Source of the DNA: Deltaproteobacteria bacterium
Lineage (GTDB): Bacteria; Myxococcota_A; Polyangia; Polyangiales; JADJMO01
Direction: 5' to 3'
DNA length: 42,771 nucleotides
Assembly: GCA_022843175.1 (NCBI GenBank)
Contig: JALHOE010000055.1
Span: forward strand, 1 to 42,771
The notes under the pieces are model-generated. The model worked only from the letters and a program-made list of their open reading frames with translations. It was not told the DNA's origin and searched no databases. Shown here piece by piece: positions 1-10,384 of the stretch; positions within the stretch are counted from its first letter, which is position 1, and each line of letters opens with the position of its first letter. A program made the position numbers and the translations under genes.

Positions 1-793
1 AGTGGCTCGTGGGATCGTAGGTGCTGCCGGCGAAGCGCTCGGCGGCGCGCGCGGGGTAGCCGACGTGCCCCGCGCCGCGCGGATCGGCCAGCGCCGTGAA
101 GCCGGCGAACCAGCCGGTGACGATCGGGCGCAGCGCGGCCGCGTGCGGCGGGACGCGGAGGAAGCAGTTGCCCTCGCCCCACTGAGCGTATTTGTAGCCG
201 CCGCCGACGACGAACGCCTCGGCCGGCGCGCGGAACGGCACGATCTGGAACGCGTGATACGCGTCGAGCAGCACCTCGGCGCCCCGCGCCCGCGCCGCTG
301 CCACGACCTCGTCGACGCGCGGGAGGATCGCGGCGCTCTGGAACAGGACCGTCGAGCACAGCACCGCCGCGGTGTCGTCGCGAACCGCGCCCGCGATGGC
401 GTCGGGCTCGGGCTCGACGAACGAGATGTCGACGCCCTCCTCGGCGAGGCGGTGGAGCTGGCGGTCGATGGTGTGGAACTCGCCCCGCGTGGTCACGAGG
501 TGGCGGCGCTTGCGGTAGTCGAGCGCCGAGAGGAAGCGGAGCAACAGGTCGTGGGTGTTCTGCCCGAGCGCGATCTCGCCCGGCTCGGCGCCGATCCGCG
601 CGGCGACGCCGCGACGGACGGCCTCGGCGGCCTCGAACGCCGCGCCCCATTTGTCGTCGACGTGCTCTGCCGCATCGTCGAACGCGCGGAGCATCGCGTC
701 GCGCGCGACGTCCGGCCAGGCCTGGTGCGAGTGCCCGGTGAGGAGCACCCGGCCCTCGCGAAGAAACGCGCGGTAGTGATCGCGCAGCGCCAC
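1..793 (-). CDS. Kynureninase-like PLP-dependent enzyme (3' part beyond window)
   Basis: Fold-type I (aminotransferase class V) PLP enzyme resembling kynureninase, which cleaves L-kynurenine to anthranilate and alanine. I see 264 codons from a GTG start; the gene runs off the left edge, and the family is usually about 400 residues. Visible motifs are the PLP-phosphate region [11 protein letters not shown] (about residues 77-87), LLDAYHAFQ with the likely pyridine-nitrogen Asp177, and the Schiff-base lysine in [13 protein letters not shown] (Lys201). The GTG at 793 is chosen because the frame is closed by a TAG at 836-838 and no ATG lies between; no clear ribosome site is seen. It is divergent from guaA with a 57-bp gap. 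The family is clear, but kynureninase as opposed to a related class V lyase is an inference. Confidence 0.7.
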   Translation of the reverse strand, partial: MALRDHYRAFLREGRVLLTGHSHQAWPDVARDAMLRAFDDAAEHVDDKWGAAFEAAEAVRRGVAARIGAEPGEIALGQNTHDLLLRFLSALDYRKRRHLVTTRGEFHTIDRQLHRLAEEGVDISFVEPEPDAIAGAVRDDTAAVLCSTVLFQSAAILPRVDEVVAAARARGAEVLLDAYHAFQIVPFRAPAEAFVVGGGYKYAQWGEGNCFLRVPPHAAALRPIVTGWFAGFTALADPRGAGHVGYPARAAERFAGSTYDPTSH

Positions 794-850
794 GGCCGCG
801 ACGCTAGCACGGCTCGACGCACGGCCGGGGCTTGGCTAGAGCCCTCCGCC

Positions 851-2419
<1,569 letters not shown>

Positions 2420-2428
2420 GTGGGAGTG

Positions 2429-2725
2429 ATGCGCGCGCTGGTCGTCGCCCTGCTGCTCACGGCGTGCGCGCCGAGCAAGCCGCCGACCACGTCGCTCCGG
2501 CTGGTCCCCACCGCCGGTGCGCCGGGGCGCGCGCGGGTCACGATCGACGACCAGCCGCTCGGCTCGCTCGACTTCATCGTCAAGCGCGGCGCGGCGCTGC
2601 CGCCGGGCAAACACCGGCTGACGATCGAGGCCGAGGGCTACCTCCCCTACGACACCGAGATCGATGCCGGCGAGAACGGCGGGCTGATCAAGCTCGACAT
2701 CCGCCTCGTCAAGAAGCCGGACTGA
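2429..2725 (+). CDS. Small lipoprotein with PEGA-like fold
   Basis: A 98-residue protein with a signal peptide and lipobox LLTAC (lipidated Cys13), so it is probably anchored to a membrane on the periplasmic side. The rest looks like a single beta-sandwich of the PEGA type: RARVTIDDQPLG, then LPPGKHRLTIEAEGYLPYDTEI, the common 'G.H.l.ve..Gy..y...v.v' pattern. PEGA domains are often linked to surface structures; no specific role can be given. The ATG at 2429 is preferred over the in-frame GTG at 2420 because it puts the signal peptide right at the N-terminus. It lies 9 bp after guaA, in a short tandem duplication of the bases GAGTGG. Confidence 0.75.
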   Translation: MRALVVALLLTACAPSKPPTTSLRLVPTAGAPGRARVTIDDQPLGSLDFIVKRGAALPPGKHRLTIEAEGYLPYDTEIDAGENGGLIKLDIRLVKKPD

Positions 2726-2731
2726 CACAAA

Positions 2732-2827
2732 TAGGCGCGCGCGTGAGCGAGCGCCTGAACCCAAATCCGCGTTCGGAAGGGTGGCGGAGCCCTGCGGCGG
2801 CCAGGCGCTCGCTGACGCGCGCGCCTA
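2732..2827. repeat. Hairpin repeat locus 1 (inverted pair of 26-nt arms)
   Basis: The left arm (2732-2757, starting TAGGCGCGCGCG) and right arm (2802-2827, ending GCGCGCCTA) are inverted copies differing at one central base, around a 44-nt loop. It sits between the convergent lipoprotein genes. The right arm supplies the TAG stop codon (2825-2827) of the minus-strand gene. The stem is very GC-rich but has no T-run, so it may stop transcription or protect 3' ends; which one is an inference. The same arm recurs at 5814-5965, 11446-11471 and 18544-18626. Confidence 0.85.
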
Positions 2828-4729
2828 CTTGCGGACGAGCCACATGTAGACGGCGGCGATGGCGTCGCGGGGGATGTGCGCGGTGAGCTCGGCCTGCGCC
2901 TTGGGCGGCTTGCTCGCCGAGACGCGCCACGCGAACGCGCTCTTGCCCTGATCGGGCAGCTTGGGGAGCGCCTCGTTGCTGAACTTGCCCTTCTTGTCGA
3001 ACGAACGCACCGTGCCGTCGACCGTCATGAGCATCGCGGTCACCGGGTTGCCCTCGGTGACGAACGGGTAGCCGGGCGCCGCGCTCATCGCGGTGCCGCT
3101 GCCGGTCATCGCGGTCTGCACCTTCTTCCACAGATCGCCGTCGCCGAGGTTCTGGCCGAAGCCGACGAACGAGCGGGTGCTGCCCTCGGGCACGATGATC
3201 GACTCGGTCGACAGCTTGTTGATCCAATCGACCTTGGGCTTGGCGCCCTTCTTGGGCTCGTCGGTCGGCAACACGCCGAGCTCGAGCTCGTAGCGCTGGG
3301 CGAAGGCGCCCTTCGGCAGGTCCTTGTTCGTGAGCGGCTTGACCGTGATCTTCGCGGTCATCCGGTCCTTGGTGAGCTTGCGGTAGGTCTCGACGACCGA
3401 CGGCCGGACGAGCCACGCGGCGAGCGACTTGGCGAGCGCGATGCTCGGCTTCGCGTCGCGCTCGACGACCGACACCGAGTAGGTCTTGCTGAGGAACGCC
3501 TCGGAGAACGAGCGCGCGAACCCGTAGGCCTTGGGCGCGTTGGCCGGGAGCTCGACCCGGCCCATGTTGCCGCTGACGAACGCCATGTCGGCGGCCGCGG
3601 GGAAGAGGTTCTTCACGATGTCGAGCGCGAGGTCGCGGTCCTTGGCCGGCCACTTGAACTCGGACGCCATCGCGTCGACGAGATCCTTGAGGGCGGTCTG
3701 GAACGGCGTGATCAACGCGTCGCTCTGCGGGGTGGCGCGCGACCACCCGGCGAGCCACGCGTTGTCGCTCGGCAGCTTGGCGAAGGTCTTCGACGGGCCG
3801 CCGGTGGAGTCGCCGCCCGCGAGCATCATGCGCGCGGTCCACGACTTGGTGCCGCTGAACGCGAACGACAGCGTCGGCTGCACGCCCTCGGTGGGCAGCG
3901 CCACGTCGAGGTTCAGGCGCTCGAGGTCCTCGACCAAGTCGAAGGCCTCGTCGATCGCGGTCTTGGCCCAGGTCTTGAGCACGCGGTCGATCTCGGTGAA
4001 GCCGGTCTTGATCTCCGAGGCCATCTCACCGCGCGCGATGGCCCGGCCCTTCTCGATCTCCGTGGCGTAGGTCTTGCGGATGCGCGCGACGTCGACCTCG
4101 ACGTGGAGCGGCGCCGTGGGCTCCGGGTTGCGGGTGACGCCGCGCGCGAGCCACGGGACGAGCGGCATCACGTCGCCCTCGACCGCGCAGATCAGGCGGT
4201 GCTTGGCCGGACCGATCGCCGGAGCGACCACGCACGAGCCCTTGGTCCCGCCGTTGGGGATGAGCTCCTGCACGCCGCCCGCGCGCACCTCGACGCGATA
4301 GCTGCCCTTCATCGCGCCGATGACGTCGGCGTTGTCCTCGACGCCGAAGGCGAAGCCGATGTTCGGCATCGGCGGCTTGCCCGGCTTGCCCTGCTCCGGC
4401 AGCACCATCGCGATGTCGGCCGGCTTGTCGACGTCGACGATGCGGTCGAGCGAGCCGTCGCCCATGCTCGAGACGATCTTCCGCGGATCGAGCGCGGGTG
4501 CGCTCGCCGGCAGGTACGCACGAGCGGAGCGGGCGAGCGACCGGAGCGCGATCGCGTGGCCCTGCATCACGAGGCCCGCGGGCGCCTCGGCCGGGCTGCG
4601 GTCCTCGACGATCTTCGGCGCGGGCGGCGGCGTGACGGGCTTGGCGGCGACGGGGGTGGACGGCGGGGGCCCCGCCGGACCGCAGGCAGACAGCGAGAGG
4701 AGCACGAAGAGGACGGAGGACGCGCGCAT
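2825..4729 (-). CDS. Large orphan lipoprotein (634 aa)
   Basis: I do not recognise the family. The N-terminus is a lipoprotein signal with lipobox LSAC (Cys16), then a Pro-rich stretch (about 18-40) and a long, mostly alpha/beta body without Cys-rich or transmembrane segments. It is probably a periplasmic or outer-membrane-anchored structural protein. The stop codon TAG is the first codon inside hairpin repeat locus 1. The start lies only 17 bp from the divergent oxidoreductase start, so any promoter must overlap coding sequence. In layout (lipobox, roughly 600 residues, no enzyme motif) it resembles the lipoprotein at 5967-7715, but I see no convincing residue-level similarity between the two. 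Confidence 0.8.
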   Translation of the reverse strand: MRASSVLFVLLSLSACGPAGPPPSTPVAAKPVTPPPAPKIVEDRSPAEAPAGLVMQGHAIALRSLARSARAYLPASAPALDPRKIVSSMGDGSLDRIVDVDKPADIAMVLPEQGKPGKPPMPNIGFAFGVEDNADVIGAMKGSYRVEVRAGGVQELIPNGGTKGSCVVAPAIGPAKHRLICAVEGDVMPLVPWLARGVTRNPEPTAPLHVEVDVARIRKTYATEIEKGRAIARGEMASEIKTGFTEIDRVLKTWAKTAIDEAFDLVEDLERLNLDVALPTEGVQPTLSFAFSGTKSWTARMMLAGGDSTGGPSKTFAKLPSDNAWLAGWSRATPQSDALITPFQTALKDLVDAMASEFKWPAKDRDLALDIVKNLFPAAADMAFVSGNMGRVELPANAPKAYGFARSFSEAFLSKTYSVSVVERDAKPSIALAKSLAAWLVRPSVVETYRKLTKDRMTAKITVKPLTNKDLPKGAFAQRYELELGVLPTDEPKKGAKPKVDWINKLSTESIIVPEGSTRSFVGFGQNLGDGDLWKKVQTAMTGSGTAMSAAPGYPFVTEGNPVTAMLMTVDGTVRSFDKKGKFSNEALPKLPDQGKSAFAWRVSASKPPKAQAELTAHIPRDAIAAVYMWLVRK

Positions 4730-4746
4730 GGGAGAGCGAAGCTACC

Positions 4747-5802
4747 ATGCCGCCCATGCGAATTCGCGCGATCGCGTTCCAGCGCAACGGCGGCCCCGAG
4801 GTCCTCGAGGAGCTCGCAGTGGACATCCCCGACGCACCGGGCCCCGGCATGGTGCGCGTGCGTCCGACCGCGGTCGCGCTCAATCACCTCGATCTCTGGA
4901 TTCGCCGCGGCCTCCCCAACCTGCGCCTCGAGCTGCCCCACCGCCTCGGCGCCGACATCGCCGCGACCGTCGAGGCCGCGGGACCGGGGGCCGAGGCTCC
5001 TCCGCACGGCACCCGGGTGCTCGTCGCGCCGGGCGTCTCGTGCGCCGCCTGCGAGGCCTGCCTCTCCGGCCACGACAACCTATGCCGACGTTATGGGATC
5101 CTCGGCGAGCACACCCACGGCGGCTACGGCGAGCTCCTCGACGTCCCCGCGGCCAACATCCTCCCCTGGCCCGGCCAGCTCTCCGCGCCCGAGGCGGCGG
5201 CGATCCCGCTCACCTTCCTCACCGCGTGGCAGATGGTCGTCGTGCACGGCGAGGTCGGCCGCGACCACACCGTGCTGGTGCACGCGGCCGGCGCCGGCGT
5301 CTCGGTCGCGGCGATCCAAATCGCGAAGTCGCGCGGCGCGCGGGTGATCGCCACCAGCACCTCGGCCGCGAAGCTCGTGCGCGCCCGCGAGCTCGGCGCC
5401 GACGAGACGATCGACACCACGACCCACGACTTCGTCGCCGAGACCAAGCGGCTGACCGGCAAGCGGGGCGCCGACGTGATCATCGAGCACGTCGGCGGCG
5501 AGGTATTCAGCAAGAGCGTCGTCGCGCTCCGCGCCGGCGGCCGACTCGTGACCTGCGGCGCCACCAGCGGCCCGACGCCGCCGATCGACCTCCGCCACGT
5601 GTTCTTCCGTCAGCTGCAGGTGGTCGGCAGCACGATGGGCAGCAAGGCGACGCTGTTCCCGATCCTCCGCGAGGTCGAGCGCGGCGCGTTCAAGCCGGTG
5701 GTCGATCGCGTGCTGCCGTTCACCGTCGAGGGCGCGCGCGAAGCCCACCGAGCCCTCGAAGCCCGCGAAGCCTTCGGCAAAGTGGTCCTCGCGAGCGCGT
5801 GA
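4747..5802 (+). CDS. Zinc-binding MDR-family alcohol dehydrogenase/quinone oxidoreductase-like protein
   Basis: Medium-chain dehydrogenase/reductase of 351 residues. The GroES-like N-terminal domain carries the structural-zinc lobe (CAACEACLSGHDNLC, four cysteines). A Rossmann domain follows with nucleotide-binding HAAGAGVS and a downstream cofactor region ATSTSAAKLVRARELGADE, so NAD(P)(H) is the likely cofactor. The substrate cannot be told. The ATG at 4747 has a GGAGAG ribosome site; a second in-frame ATG at 4756 is possible. The gene is followed by two tandem hairpin repeat units. Confidence 0.88.
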   Translation: MPPMRIRAIAFQRNGGPEVLEELAVDIPDAPGPGMVRVRPTAVALNHLDLWIRRGLPNLRLELPHRLGADIAATVEAAGPGAEAPPHGTRVLVAPGVSCAACEACLSGHDNLCRRYGILGEHTHGGYGELLDVPAANILPWPGQLSAPEAAAIPLTFLTAWQMVVVHGEVGRDHTVLVHAAGAGVSVAAIQIAKSRGARVIATSTSAAKLVRARELGADETIDTTTHDFVAETKRLTGKRGADVIIEHVGGEVFSKSVVALRAGGRLVTCGATSGPTPPIDLRHVFFRQLQVVGSTMGSKATLFPILREVERGAFKPVVDRVLPFTVEGAREAHRALEAREAFGKVVLASA

Positions 5803-5803
5803 C

Positions 5804-5967
5804 GACGAAGAAATAGGCGCGCGCGTAAGCGAGCGCCTGACGACGAAGAACGGGGACCAGGCGCTCGCTTACGCGCGCGCCTATCGACGAAGAAATGGGC
5901 GCGCGCGTAGGCGAGCGCCTGAGGACGAAGAACGGGGGCCAGGCGCTCGCGTACGCGCGCGCCCAAT
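5804..5967. repeat. Hairpin repeat locus 2: two tandem 82-bp units
   Basis: Each unit starts with GACGAAGAAA and holds an inverted pair of 26-nt arms around an 18-nt loop containing GACGAAGAACGGGG. Unit 1 arms (5814-5839 and 5858-5883) are perfectly complementary over 26 bp. Unit 2 arms (5896-5921 and 5940-5965) have one mismatch. Between units the arms differ at several places with matching changes: TAGG/CCTA in unit 1 becomes TGGG/CCCA in unit 2, and the AA/TT step of unit 1 is altered in unit 2. The pair separates the convergent oxidoreductase and lipoprotein genes; the stop of the latter (5967-5969) starts two bases after the last arm. Confidence 0.9.
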
Positions 5968-7715
5968 CAGAACGGAGGCGGGGGGCCGCCCATGCCGCCG
6001 CCGGCGCCCATCATGCCGATGGAGAGCAGCGTCTTGGCGAGGTCGCCGACGAGCGCCATCGGGATCGCGCCCTTGGCGACGATGCCGCTGGGCTCGATCG
6101 CCGACCAGCCCCACATCGGCGCGGTCGGCTTCTTCGCCGGAGCAGGCGCTCCGCCGCCGAGGAACGCGCCCATGCCGCCGAACGTGCCGGGCAGCGAGAG
6201 CGAGGTGCCGTAGGACGCGCTGATGAGGCCCTTGGTTGGCATCTCGCCGATCTTCGCCTTGGCCGCCGGGTCGTCGGCGAGGGTGGACTTGGACGCCGGA
6301 TCGAGCGCCGCATCGACCTGCACCGGCGCGCACCCGAGGCAGAGATCGACGAACAGCTGCGAGCCCTTCACGGCCCACGTCCAGTTGTCCTTGGTCGCCG
6401 TCGCCGCGCTCGTGCCGAACGACGGGATCATCGCCGGCGTGGCGAGCGACTCGCCCTCCGCGCCGTGCTTCTTGTAGGCGGCGGTGGTGGGCTTCTTTCC
6501 GCCCATCGCCTTGTCGAGCAGCTTGTGGAGCGCGCCGATCGCGGTCTTCGCGGCGGCCGCGTCGTCGAGATCGAAGCGCACGAAAATCTCGGTGTTCACC
6601 GCCGGCGCCGCGCCGGGCGCGGCCGCGGCCTTGCCGGAGTCGGTGGAGTAGGCGACCGCGTGGCCGAGCGACTTGCCGAGCGCCCGCAGCTGCTTCGACG
6701 CGTCGGCGCGGTCGGCCGTGGACAGCGGGGTGCCGTCGATGCCCCACTCCATGAGCGAATAGAGGAGCGGCCCGAGCCCGTCGCCGAAGCGATAGAGCGC
6801 GACCGACTCCGACTTCGGCATCGAGAGCAGCGGCGTCGCGTCGCCGGTGGGGACCTTCGCGAGCCACGCCGAGAGCGAGCCCTTGGTGGCGACCGTCTCG
6901 TCGACCTTGAGGTTGTCGCCGTCGATGTCGACGTAGAGGAGCGCCTCGCCCATCTCGGTGAGCGCGTTGGTGACCGGACCGACCAGCGGGTCGAGCTCGG
7001 CCTTGACCTTCGGCGGAATGTCGCCCGGCTTCATCTTCGCGTACTGCTCGTTGGCGACGCGCTTGAGCTCGGGGCCGACCCGCTCCATCGGGATGCGCGC
7101 CACCAGCTCGTGGTCGACCTTGCTCTTGGCCGAACGCCACGCGACGTACTTGCCGGCGGACTCGAGCGCTTCACGCGTGTCGGCGACGAGCACCACGTCG
7201 CCGAACACGGCGACCTCGGCGTCGGTGCCGATCTCGTAGACCTTGCCGTCGAGGACCTTGGAGTCCCACGCTTTGAGCTGGCCGCCGGTCTTGCCGGCGG
7301 CCTCGAGCGCCGCGGACGCGATGTCGGGATCCTTGAGGCGCGCCGCGACGACGCCGTGCGGCTTGTCGCCCGGGCCGAACTTGAGGAGCAGCACGCCGGC
7401 GATGGTGCCGTGCGGGTCGATCGCCTTGAGCGCCTTCTTCGCGTTCTCGTCGGCCACGCTGTCGAGCAGCTTCTGATAGGGCGAGGTTCCGACCATCGCC
7501 TCGAGGCCGGCGCCCTTGGCGAGGCGCGCGGTGAAGGACTCCGGGTCCTTGATCACGAGCTCGCCGACGGCGCCCTCGGGCATCGGCACCTCCAGGATGT
7601 CCTTCTTCTGGAGGATCTCCTTCTTCACTTCCTCGACCTTCTTCTTGCAAGAAAGGCCGCTCAGGGAGGCGAGCGAAGCAGCTACGAGGAGCGACGAGAG
7701 GGCAAGTCTGGCCAT
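5967..7715 (-). CDS. Large orphan lipoprotein (582 aa)
   Basis: Unrecognised family. It has a signal peptide and lipobox SGLSC (Cys23), then a charged Lys/Glu helix (KKKVEEVKKEILQKKD) that could reach from the membrane. A long alpha/beta body follows, with a short paired-cysteine segment CLGCAP near residue 475 and a low-complexity Gly/Pro tail ending GGPPPPF. Probably periplasmic. The ATG at 7715 is the only start that gives a signal peptide. Its 3' end abuts the tandem hairpin repeats. No enzymatic motif is visible. Confidence 0.8.
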   Translation of the reverse strand: MARLALSSLLVAASLASLSGLSCKKKVEEVKKEILQKKDILEVPMPEGAVGELVIKDPESFTARLAKGAGLEAMVGTSPYQKLLDSVADENAKKALKAIDPHGTIAGVLLLKFGPGDKPHGVVAARLKDPDIASAALEAAGKTGGQLKAWDSKVLDGKVYEIGTDAEVAVFGDVVLVADTREALESAGKYVAWRSAKSKVDHELVARIPMERVGPELKRVANEQYAKMKPGDIPPKVKAELDPLVGPVTNALTEMGEALLYVDIDGDNLKVDETVATKGSLSAWLAKVPTGDATPLLSMPKSESVALYRFGDGLGPLLYSLMEWGIDGTPLSTADRADASKQLRALGKSLGHAVAYSTDSGKAAAAPGAAPAVNTEIFVRFDLDDAAAAKTAIGALHKLLDKAMGGKKPTTAAYKKHGAEGESLATPAMIPSFGTSAATATKDNWTWAVKGSQLFVDLCLGCAPVQVDAALDPASKSTLADDPAAKAKIGEMPTKGLISASYGTSLSLPGTFGGMGAFLGGGAPAPAKKPTAPMWGWSAIEPSGIVAKGAIPMALVGDLAKTLLSIGMMGAGGGMGGPPPPF

Positions 7716-7785
7716 GGGGGCGGAGCATGACTAGCGTCCGCGGCCGGCGGCAAGCGGGAACGACGCCGGGATCAGCGCAAGCGGA

Positions 7786-8535
7786 TCACTCGATCTCGAC
7801 CAGGATCGCCGTGATGTTGTCCTTGCCACCGCGCGAGTTGGCGAGGTCGATGAAGGCCGTGACGGCCTCGTCGCCGCCTGCCTCGGCGATCGCCGGGATC
7901 TCGTGGAGGCGCAGGTAGCCGTGCAGGCCGTCGGAGCAGAGCAGGTATTTGTCGCCGACGGCGACCTGCACGAGGTTGGTGTCGACCTGCACGTACTCGC
8001 GGTTGCCGACCGCGCGGGTGATCACGTTCTTGTGCGGCGAGCGACGCGCCTCTTCCTGCGTGATGATCCCCTCGCGGAGCTGCCACGCGATCAGCGTGTG
8101 ATCCTCGGTGATCTGGCGGGCCTCGCCGTCGCGGATTTGGTAGATGCGCGAGTCGCCGACCTGCGCGGTGACCGCGTGGTCGCCGAGGAAGAGCATCCCG
8201 GTGATGGTCGTGCCCATGCCGCTCTTCTCGCGATCGAGCTCGGCGAGCGTGTAGACCATATAGGTCGCGGCCTGGATCGACGCCTCCATGAGGCGGAGCG
8301 CCGCGCGGACCTGCACGTCGTCCGGGTTGTCGAGCTTCTTGAGCGAGGGGTGGGCCTGCTTGACCATGCCGTACGCCGTCGACACGGCCTCTTCGCTGGC
8401 GACCTCGCCAGCGGCGTGACCGCCCATGCCGTCCGCGACGAGATAGAGCCCGAGCTCATCGTCCATCAGGAACGCGTCCTCATTCAGAGTTCGCTTCATG
8501 CCGACGTGGGTCTTGCCGGCTGAACGCGCGCGCAT
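7786..8535 (-). CDS. PP2C-family serine/threonine protein phosphatase
   Basis: Metal-dependent (Mn/Mg) phosphatase that reverses Ser/Thr kinase phosphorylation in the cytoplasm. The 249-residue protein is a bare PP2C catalytic domain of the bacterial Stp/PrpC type. Motifs in order: RTLNEDAF (Asp20), VADGMGGHAAGEVAS (Asp35, Gly36), GMGTTITGM, AQVGDSRIY, the SPHKNVITRAVG segment, LLCSDGLHGYL, and the final metal site GGKDNITAIL. The ATG at 8535 starts close to motif 1, as usual. It is divergent from the PilZ gene with a 146-bp gap in which I see no clear promoter. No partner kinase gene is in the window. Confidence 0.95.
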   Translation of the reverse strand: MRARSAGKTHVGMKRTLNEDAFLMDDELGLYLVADGMGGHAAGEVASEEAVSTAYGMVKQAHPSLKKLDNPDDVQVRAALRLMEASIQAATYMVYTLAELDREKSGMGTTITGMLFLGDHAVTAQVGDSRIYQIRDGEARQITEDHTLIAWQLREGIITQEEARRSPHKNVITRAVGNREYVQVDTNLVQVAVGDKYLLCSDGLHGYLRLHEIPAIAEAGGDEAVTAFIDLANSRGGKDNITAILVEIE

Positions 8536-8681
8536 TCAATCTCCATAGCGCGACGCTGGCGGCGTGCCCACCGTCCCGTGAAACTGCAAAGCTCCGCGCG
8601 GCCACGGATCGGCGAGGTTCGCGATTCGGGACGCTGGCGACGAGAGGGTAAGGGAGTTAGAACTCAAAAAAGAGCGGGCGG

Positions 8682-9383
8682 ATGCAGCCGAGGACCATCG
8701 AAATTCGCCTCCGCGACGCGGACGAGCTGCGGATGGCCTGGCTCGACGGCCTGCAGGACGGCGGCGTCTTCGTCCCCGGCGCCTTCGAGCTCGGCGCCGG
8801 CGCGCCGGTCATCCTTCGGGTGATGATCGAGCGCCCGGTCGCCACCACCACCGTCCTGATCGGCAGCGTCGTGTGGCGTCGCCTCCCGGCGCGCGAGCCG
8901 GCGGTCAGCTCGTCGAGCATCACGCTCCGCGCGGGCATTGGCGTGTCGTTCGCGTCCTCGATGCGCGCGCGGGCGCTGTTCCTCGAGCGGATCGCGCGCG
9001 GCGCCGCGAGCGAGGTCCGTGCGGCGCTGCGCTACCCCACCGAGATCGCCGGCGAGGTCGCGGCGCGAACGAGCGAACGGGCCGCTCCGGCGCGTCTGCT
9101 CGACGTCTCGGTGCACGGCGCACGGCTCTACCTCGGGGCCTCGGCGTTCCTCGAGACCGGCGCGGCCATCGAGCTGCGGATCGCGGCGCCCACCAGCGGC
9201 GAGCTCTCCCGCGCACCCCTCGGCGCCCGCGTGGCCTGGATCGATCGCTCGACGGGTCAGCACGTCGGCGTGCGACTCGATTTGGGCACCACCGACGAGC
9301 GGCTGATTTGGGCAAAAATCGTCACCCGTGCGCGAGAGGCCCTCGAGGAGCAACCCATTCGCGTCGACCGTCTGGTCTCGTGA
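8682..9383 (+). CDS. PilZ-domain protein
   Basis: A 233-residue cytoplasmic protein. The C-terminal half (about 112-205) is a PilZ domain: a basic entry R..LRYPTEIAGEV, the D.S..G motif DVSVHGARL (141-149), and the strand GARVAWIDRSTGQHVGVRL. The RxxxR half of the c-di-GMP motif is imperfect, so binding is uncertain. The N-terminal half (about 5-95) has the same strand logic (VLIGSVVWRRL, AGIGVSFAS) and may be a degenerate second PilZ-like domain. It lies 53 bp upstream of a receiver-domain gene on the same strand, which suggests joint work in surface or motility signalling (an inference). Confidence 0.8.
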   Translation: MQPRTIEIRLRDADELRMAWLDGLQDGGVFVPGAFELGAGAPVILRVMIERPVATTTVLIGSVVWRRLPAREPAVSSSSITLRAGIGVSFASSMRARALFLERIARGAASEVRAALRYPTEIAGEVAARTSERAAPARLLDVSVHGARLYLGASAFLETGAAIELRIAAPTSGELSRAPLGARVAWIDRSTGQHVGVRLDLGTTDERLIWAKIVTRAREALEEQPIRVDRLVS

Positions 9384-9436
9384 AGCACAGGCCGTCCTTG
9401 ACCTAACGAGCGCCGCGGGCCGAGAATCCTGGGCGA

Positions 9437-10384
9437 ATGGCCAAGACCCTGCTCGCCGTCGAGGACAGCGCCACCATGCGGCGAGTCATCGAGATGACCT
9501 TCGCCGGCGAGGACCTCCGTGTCCTCACGGTGCCGACGGCGCAGGACGCGCTCAACAGCTGCCGCATGGACCAACCCGACGTGGTCCTCGCCGACGTCGC
9601 GCTCGACGGCTACAGCGGCTACGACCTCTGTCGCGCGATCAAGGACCAGTTCGGCCGAATCCCGGTCGTGTTGCTCGCCTCCAAGCAGAACCCGTTCGAT
9701 CCGGCGCGCGCGCAGGCTGCCGGCGCCGACGCGCACATCGACAAGCCCTACGACACCGCCAAGGCGATCGAGCTGGTGAAGGGTGTGCTCACCCGCGGTC
9801 AGTCCACCGCCCCCGCGCCGATCGCCGCAGCGCCGATCGCGCACGCCCCCGCCGCGCCCCGCGCGCCGATGTTCTCGCCGGCCGGGGTCCCGGTCCCCGC
9901 GCCCACGGCGGCGGTGATCCAGAACGCGCCCCCGCCCTCTTCCCACGGGCCGGGGCACGCGACGATGCAGGGGCTCGCCGCGCAACGCCCGGGCACCCCC
10001 GCGCTCGGCAAGGTGCCGACGCCCGCGTTGCAGCGTCAGGTCACCGTCAAGATGCCGTCCGAGCCGCCGCAGCAGGAGCAGGAGCGTCCGGCCCTCATCC
10101 GCAAGGACACGCCCGCGCTTCGACAGCAGCACACGGTCCGCATGGCGTCCGACGCGCCGCCCGCGGCCAGCGTCGCGCAGCAGAGCACCGGCGCCGCGCC
10201 CGCGTCGTCGCCGCTCCCGCCAGAGATGTCGGGTCGGCTCCGCGAGCTCGGCCTCTCGTCGCAGCAGGTCGACGCGGTGATGGCCCTCTCGCGCGAGGTC
10301 GTCGAGCGCGTGGTGTGGGAGGTCGTCCCGGTGCTCGCCGAGGCGATGATCAAAGAAGAGATCGCGCGCCTCACCCGCGAATAG
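9437..10384 (+). CDS. Response regulator: receiver + Pro/Ala-rich linker + C-terminal helical module
   Basis: A 315-residue protein. Residues 1-120 form a CheY-like receiver with acidic pocket Glu9/Asp10, phosphoacceptor Asp53, switch Ser82 and Lys103 in DKPYD. A long Pro/Ala/Gln-rich disordered linker spans about 125-258. The last 45 residues form an amphipathic helical module (LSSQQVDAVMALSREVVERV, then VVPVLAEAMIKEEIARL). It has no DNA-binding or enzyme output, so output is probably protein interaction through the C-terminal module. Similar layouts (receiver, disordered linker, C-terminal targeting helix) occur in myxobacterial polarity and motility regulators; I do not assign a specific one. 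No kinase is adjacent. Confidence 0.88.
   Translation: MAKTLLAVEDSATMRRVIEMTFAGEDLRVLTVPTAQDALNSCRMDQPDVVLADVALDGYSGYDLCRAIKDQFGRIPVVLLASKQNPFDPARAQAAGADAHIDKPYDTAKAIELVKGVLTRGQSTAPAPIAAAPIAHAPAAPRAPMFSPAGVPVPAPTAAVIQNAPPPSSHGPGHATMQGLAAQRPGTPALGKVPTPALQRQVTVKMPSEPPQQEQERPALIRKDTPALRQQHTVRMASDAPPAASVAQQSTGAAPASSPLPPEMSGRLRELGLSSQQVDAVMALSREVVERVVWEVVPVLAEAMIKEEIARLTRE

Noticed and set aside
827-845. Small hairpin (GGGCT...AGCCC) just before guaA as a riboswitch or terminator.
   Set aside because: Only five base pairs, no T-run and no purine-riboswitch core; the space before guaA is 57 bp, too short for a guanine aptamer.
2-850. Long plus-strand extension of guaA into the first 850 bases.
   Set aside because: It is the antisense of the kynureninase-like gene; guaA starts at 851 with the family's normal N-terminus.
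4730-4746. A bidirectional promoter in the 17-bp gap between divergent genes.
   Set aside because: Too short for two promoters; they must lie inside the coding regions, and I could not pick out convincing elements.
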